A DNA stretch of 64,000 nucleotides, taken from positions 801,201 through 865,200 of the forward strand of contig JABTUM010000001.1 in assembly GCA_015075375.1 (NCBI GenBank). The letters are read 5' to 3'. Source of the DNA: Planctomycetota bacterium. GTDB taxonomy: Bacteria; Planctomycetota; SZUA-567; H5-PLA8. A program made the position numbers and the translations under genes. Of the stretch, positions 60,476 to 64,000 are shown one piece after another. The notes below the pieces were generated by a model, which was not told the origin of the DNA, ran no database searches, and worked only from the letters and a program-made list of their open reading frames with translations. Each line of letters starts with the position of its first letter. Positions within the stretch are counted from its first letter, which is position 1.

Positions 60476-60964
60476 TTAGCTCGGCTCCACCAGGAACAGC
60501 GGCTGGCCGAATTCCACCGGCGTGGCATCCTCGACCAGGATCTTGACGATCGTGCCGGCCACGTCGGCCTTGATTTCGTTCATCACCTTCATCGCTTCGA
60601 CGATGCAGACCACATCGTCCTTCTGTACGCGGTCACCGACTTCCTTGAACGGTTGCGAGGTCGGGTTCGGCTTGCGGTAAAACGTGCCCACGATCGGCGA
60701 ACAGATTTCCTGCGTCGGCTTGCCGCTGCCCGATGCCGCTTGCGCCGCGGGCTTGGGCGGTTCGGCCGCGCCTTTGGACGCCGGCGCCGGAGCGGACTGC
60801 TCCGCGGGATGCACGATCGAATGCGTCGGCTGGAAGACGTACGGCATCTCCCGGCGTTCGCCGCGGCGCGCCTTGAATTCCAGATCACCCTCACGAACCG
60901 ACAGCTCCGTCAGTTCGTGAGTCTCCATGAACTTGATCAGCTTCTCGATCGTCTCCAAATTCAT
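60476..60964 (-). CDS. accB: Acetyl-CoA carboxylase, biotin carboxyl carrier protein
   Basis: 162 residues. The N-terminal helix [20 protein letters not shown] is followed by a Pro/Ala-rich linker (~residues 50-85) and the biotinyl domain, whose attachment Lys is in [20 protein letters not shown]. It carries biotin between AccC and the carboxyltransferase. Order M24 peptidase-accB-accC is common in several phyla and may reflect efp-linked operons; efp itself is not seen here. The gap to the M24 peptidase gene is 34 bases. Confidence 0.97.
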   Translation of the reverse strand: MNLETIEKLIKFMETHELTELSVREGDLEFKARRGERREMPYVFQPTHSIVHPAEQSAPAPASKGAAEPPKPAAQAASGSGKPTQEICSPIVGTFYRKPNPTSQPFKEVGDRVQKDDVVCIVEAMKVMNEIKADVAGTIVKILVEDATPVEFGQPLFLVEPS

Positions 60965-60998
60965 GGATGCTGAAACCTTACCTTGCTGAGGGCCGCGG

Positions 60999-62108
60999 CT
61001 ATCGGTTGGAACCGTTCCAACGCAACCCGATGGGCATTCGGCTGAGCACTCGGTGGCCGCGCGCGGTCACCAGTACATCGTCCTCGATGCGCACACCGCC
61101 GACTCCAGGCAGATAGATGCCCGGCTCCACCGTTACCACCATGCCGGGTTGAAGCATGCCCTGCGCCCGCGAGTTCAACGACGGCGCCTCGTGAATGCGC
61201 AACCCCAGCCCATGGCCCGTTCCGTGTCCGAAGTACTTCCCGTACCCAGACTTACGAATGTGCTCTCGAGCCGCTCGATCCACCGCGGCCAATTCCACGC
61301 CCGGACCCACCGCCGCAATCGCTCGGCGTTGTGCCTCGGCGACGATCTCATGAATCTTACGCAAGCGGGGCGGAATCTTACCGATGAAGAACGTGCGCGT
61401 CAAGTCGGCGTGATACCCCCCACATCGTGCACCCCAGTCAATCAAAACAATGCTCCGGCGCGGCAGCTTCTTGTCCGTTGGACGCCCATGGGGCAGGCTC
61501 GAGTTCGGCCCCCACTGGAACATACAATCGAAAGCTTGGTCGTCGGCCCCGGCGCAAACCATCCGGTAGCGCAGTTCCGCCGCGGCCTCGCGTTCGCGCA
61601 TCCCGGTCTTCAACAATGCGCAGACTTCCCGGAACGCCTGTTCCTGAATCCGCAGCGCCTTCTCGATCTGCCGGATCTCCCAGCCGCTCTTGATCAAGCG
61701 CAATCGCCCGATCAGGCTTTCGCGCGGCATGGCGATCTTGATGCCCTTGGCCGCTTTCTTGAGCGCGTCCAAATCGCCCAACGACAGGTCATGCCGCTCC
61801 ACGCCCAGCGCTCGCACGCGCAGCTTGCGCGCCCATTCGCCGGCCTTGTCCATCAGGCCCGGCGGCTTGAGCACGATCTGCCAACCCTTCGCCGATTGCT
61901 GCGCTTCTTCGATGAAGCGGAAATCGGTCAGCAGCAGTTTGCGCTTCTGCGTCACCAGCAGCGCGCTGTCGTCGCCGGTGAATCCCGAAAGGTAGCGTAC
62001 GTTCATCGGATCGGTGACGAATGCGCCGCCGATCTTTTCGAGCGCCATGATTTCGCGAAAGCGCGCCACGCGCCCGCGCAACTCCGCCGCCGGAGGAACC
62101 ACCGCCAT
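60999..62108 (-). CDS. M24-family aminopeptidase (Xaa-Pro peptidase-like)
   Basis: 369 residues. N-terminal creatinase-like domain (~1-135) with [18 protein letters not shown], then the pita-bread domain. Dinuclear metal ligands are visible: Asp in [20 protein letters not shown], His in [20 protein letters not shown], Glu in [14 protein letters not shown] and Glu in [12 protein letters not shown]. The set is that of proline-specific peptidases (PepP/PepQ-type), which remove residues next to Pro in the cytoplasm. Its position ahead of accB is as in many other bacteria. The ATG at 62108 follows hisH after 27 bases; it has AGGAGTC upstream. Confidence 0.93.
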   Translation of the reverse strand: MAVVPPAAELRGRVARFREIMALEKIGGAFVTDPMNVRYLSGFTGDDSALLVTQKRKLLLTDFRFIEEAQQSAKGWQIVLKPPGLMDKAGEWARKLRVRALGVERHDLSLGDLDALKKAAKGIKIAMPRESLIGRLRLIKSGWEIRQIEKALRIQEQAFREVCALLKTGMREREAAAELRYRMVCAGADDQAFDCMFQWGPNSSLPHGRPTDKKLPRRSIVLIDWGARCGGYHADLTRTFFIGKIPPRLRKIHEIVAEAQRRAIAAVGPGVELAAVDRAAREHIRKSGYGKYFGHGTGHGLGLRIHEAPSLNSRAQGMLQPGMVVTVEPGIYLPGVGGVRIEDDVLVTARGHRVLSRMPIGLRWNGSNR

Positions 62109-62135
62109 GCCTGACTCCTTAGAAGCCCGTGAACC

Positions 62136-62768
62136 TTACGCCGAAAGACTCTTTACCCAGTTCTCTAAGATGCGCAGCCCCACCCGCTGGCTCTTCTCGG
62201 GGTGGAACTGACAGCCCGCCACCGCGCCCTTGCCGGCCGCCGCGCAAAATCGTCCGCCGTAATCGCTCGTGGCCAAGACCGTATCCTGAGCGCCGGGCGC
62301 GACATAAAAGGAGTGCACGAAATAGACGCTCGAACCTTCTTCGAGCCCCTCGAATAATGGGTGGCTCGAGGCGAACGTGAGGCCGTTCCAGCCCATGTGC
62401 GGAACCTTCAATCCGCCCCGCGCGCCAAAGGCTGCACCTTTAAAGAGCTTCACCTCGCCCGGCAGGATGCCCAGCCCCGCGACCCCGGGCGCCTCGTCGC
62501 TGCGCTCGAAAAAAAGCTGCAAGCCCAGACAGATGCCCAATAGCGGACGGCCCGAAGCCGCGTACGCGCGCAGCGGACCGGAGAACCCGCGCTGATCGAG
62601 CCCCGCCATACCGTCGCCGAAGGCGCCCACGCCGGGCAGCACCGCGGCCGGCGCGGCATCCAGTTCGGCCGCGCTCGTCACGAGTTTCGCTTCGGCGCCA
62701 AGATGCGCGAAGGCCTTCTCCACGCTGCGCAGGTTGCCCAGCCCGTAATCGACGATCGCGATGGCCAT
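62136..62768 (-). CDS. hisH: Imidazole glycerol phosphate synthase, glutaminase subunit
   Basis: 210 residues, class I glutamine amidotransferase. MAIAIVDYGLGNLRSVEKAF starts the family; the nucleophile Cys is in PLLGICLGLQLFFERSDE; VPHMGWNGLTF is a HisH-specific block; the His and Glu of the triad are in CQFHPEKSQRVG. It supplies ammonia to HisF for the fifth histidine biosynthesis step. HisF is not in the window and hisA is 9 kb away, so the pathway is scattered. It lies 9 bases after the prepilin peptidase gene. Confidence 0.97.
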   Translation of the reverse strand: MAIAIVDYGLGNLRSVEKAFAHLGAEAKLVTSAAELDAAPAAVLPGVGAFGDGMAGLDQRGFSGPLRAYAASGRPLLGICLGLQLFFERSDEAPGVAGLGILPGEVKLFKGAAFGARGGLKVPHMGWNGLTFASSHPLFEGLEEGSSVYFVHSFYVAPGAQDTVLATSDYGGRFCAAAGKGAVAGCQFHPEKSQRVGLRILENWVKSLSA

Positions 62769-62777
62769 GGTTTAATC

Positions 62778-64000
62778 TCACACGAACGGCAACACCCAAG
62801 GAAGTACGACAGGCGTACGCAAGAACCACCACCCAAAGACATCCAGTAGCAACGGATGGTAAAACACGACCAGTACCGCCGCCAGCGCCAACGATGGACC
62901 GAAGGGAATGTAATTCCCCTCCAGCACCTCTTCCTTCTTGCCATCGGCGCGTTCACGAATCTCGCCTGTCGGCCAAGCGCCCGAAGCCATCATGCGCTTC
63001 TTGACCGGGTATGCGACCAGCAAATTGCACCCGATCACCGCACCCAGCACCGGACTGATCGGCGTGGGTTCATAGCCCAACATGCCCCCGCGTTGGCTGT
63101 AGATCGCCAGCATGATCCCTTCCACGACCAGTACGAATGCGCCCATGGCGAGCAAAATCCAATCCGGCGGAGGCCCGGCATCTTCGTCGCCTTCTTCGGG
63201 CATCTCGAAGGTCGGCCTGCGCGGTTTCCACGCATTGCTTAAGCGCCGTTGCTGGTAGCGGTCCCAAAACAGTTGTCCGACGCCAAGAAAACTGCCCAAG
63301 AATACGCCTACCAGCCAGACCAGCAGCGCCGGCTTCCATCCCAGCAAGGCGCCGATGGTGGCAACGAGGTGCGCGTCGCCTCCGCCCATCCCTTCCTTAC
63401 CCAGAAAGACGATGCAGACGAATCCGATCAGCCATAACACCCCGGCGCCCAAGATCACCCCTTGCAGACTGTCGAAAAGCGCATCCAGCCAAGGCGTCCC
63501 GGTCCAGGGGGTCATCGAATGATGCAGGTCGGGGGCGAGCGGCGCGATCAGAACGCCCACCAGAATCCACGGCCAAGTCGTCTGGATCGGAATCGTCCAA
63601 GTCTCCAGATCGACGAACGCGATGCAGATCATGTCGGCCACGATCAGGAGCGTTACCAGGAACAACGCGAAGGGCATCGGGTTCGGTAACCCGGGCGCCG
63701 TGGGCGCGTTAAGCCCGAAGTACTGCCAGGCGGCGAGCGCGTATAAAGCAGAAACCAGCGCCTCAACCATGAAGTAGCGGAACGGGATCGGCTGCTTGCA
63801 GGCGCGGCACTTCCCGTACAGGCCGATGTAACTGAGCAACGGGATGTTGTCGTACCAAGCGATCTGCGCTTCGCAGCGGGGACAGAAGCTGCGCGAACGC
63901 GTCAGCATGGAGATGTCCCGCGGCAACCGGTAGATCGCCGCGTTGACGAAGCTGCCGATGATGCCTCCGAAGAGGGCCGCGCTGATCACGAAGAACCAGG
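62778..64000 (-). CDS. Prepilin peptidase (A24 family, PilD/GspO-type), 5' end outside window
   Basis: At least 403 residues; the frame is still open at base 64000 (…FFVISAALFGG), so the true start is probably just outside. N-terminal block GSFVNAAIYRLPRDIS, and two CxxC pairs in SFCPRCEAQIAWYDNIPLLS and LYGKCRACKQPIPFRYF. The two catalytic Asp are in MICIAFVDLETWTIPIQ and GKEGMGGGDAHLVATIG. It cleaves and N-methylates prepilin-like proteins, and so would process the pseudopilins at 1942-4995 and 20131. It is longer than the usual ~270 residues: after the second Asp motif there is an insert of roughly 130 residues with a charged cytoplasmic stretch (RPTFEMPEEGDEDAGPPP) before the final IPFGPSLALAAVLVVFY helix. 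Confidence 0.9.
   Translation of the reverse strand, partial: WFFVISAALFGGIIGSFVNAAIYRLPRDISMLTRSRSFCPRCEAQIAWYDNIPLLSYIGLYGKCRACKQPIPFRYFMVEALVSALYALAAWQYFGLNAPTAPGLPNPMPFALFLVTLLIVADMICIAFVDLETWTIPIQTTWPWILVGVLIAPLAPDLHHSMTPWTGTPWLDALFDSLQGVILGAGVLWLIGFVCIVFLGKEGMGGGDAHLVATIGALLGWKPALLVWLVGVFLGSFLGVGQLFWDRYQQRRLSNAWKPRRPTFEMPEEGDEDAGPPPDWILLAMGAFVLVVEGIMLAIYSQRGGMLGYEPTPISPVLGAVIGCNLLVAYPVKKRMMASGAWPTGEIRERADGKKEEVLEGNYIPFGPSLALAAVLVVFYHPLLLDVFGWWFLRTPVVLPWVLPFV

Noticed and set aside
59269..60546. 425-residue plus-strand frame opposite accC
   Set aside because: accC motifs on the minus strand are complete.
1..64000. CRISPR arrays, insertion sequences, phage genes
   Set aside because: No regularly spaced repeats, transposase or phage structural motifs were seen on either strand.

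Overview
The window is GC-rich, gene-dense bacterial chromosome with no rRNA, tRNA, CRISPR array, insertion sequence or prophage that I could see. The longest gap between genes is about 270 bases. Five prepilin-type proteins, a prepilin peptidase, a WecA-type lipid-linked sugar transferase and a Wzy/WaaL-type ligase point to a Gram-negative envelope. Repeated Gfo/Idh/MocA oxidoreductases, a DUF6807 (PmoA-family) protein, a two-domain siroheme decarboxylase and TMTC-like TPR membrane proteins are typical of Planctomycetes and related PVC, Hydrogenedentes or Sumerlaeota-type lineages. This taxonomic placement is an inference and is weak.

Layout. 1-1929 (+): end of an SGNH-like gene and an orphan RnfD-like membrane protein. 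1942-4995 (-): a pseudopilin operon (two GspG-like, one GspH-like, one GspI/PilV-like) interrupted by a His-rich one-helix membrane protein. 5125-10875 (+): a 1916-residue anchored exoprotein with a PDZ domain and repeated beta-sandwich modules. 10954-15240 (+): coupled genes for an M3 peptidase, a TPR protein and an NAD-type isocitrate dehydrogenase, then an MDR dehydrogenase. 15243-20008: a sugar-catabolism island (two Gfo/Idh, a sugar isomerase/epimerase, a DUF6807 protein). 20131-24360 (-): a giant GspK-like minor pseudopilin. 24571-24867 (+): pterin-4a-carbinolamine dehydratase. 24874-35465 (-): an anti-sigma-like gene followed by four paralogous TMTC-like membrane TPR proteins and one unknown membrane protein; five consecutive junctions among these overlap by 4 bases (ATGA or TTGA). 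35738-41165 (+): a small membrane protein and the MoxR/DUF58/transglutaminase set. 41173-46620: an exported Cys-rich protein, two tandem Mrp-type ATPases, a siroheme decarboxylase and a third Gfo/Idh. 46626-50433 (-): Wzy-type ligase and WecA-type transferase. 50502-62768 (-): a large anchored protein, hisA, a GATase-like membrane protein, mnmG, a cold-shock gene with a clear terminator, a phosphofructokinase with PPi-type residues, accC, accB, an M24 peptidase and hisH. 62778-64000 (-): prepilin peptidase, truncated by the window edge.

The genes suggest two linked themes. One is building and decorating the cell surface: a type II secretion-like pseudopilus, its peptidase, very large exported proteins, and GT-C and Wzy glycan enzymes. 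The other is use of modified sugars. The most unusual parts are the four-fold array of TMTC-like genes led by an anti-sigma-like gene, the giant GspK-like tip protein, and the modular PDZ exoprotein divergent from the pseudopilin operon. No GspC, D, E, F, L or M gene is present in the window, so the secretion machine itself must be encoded elsewhere.
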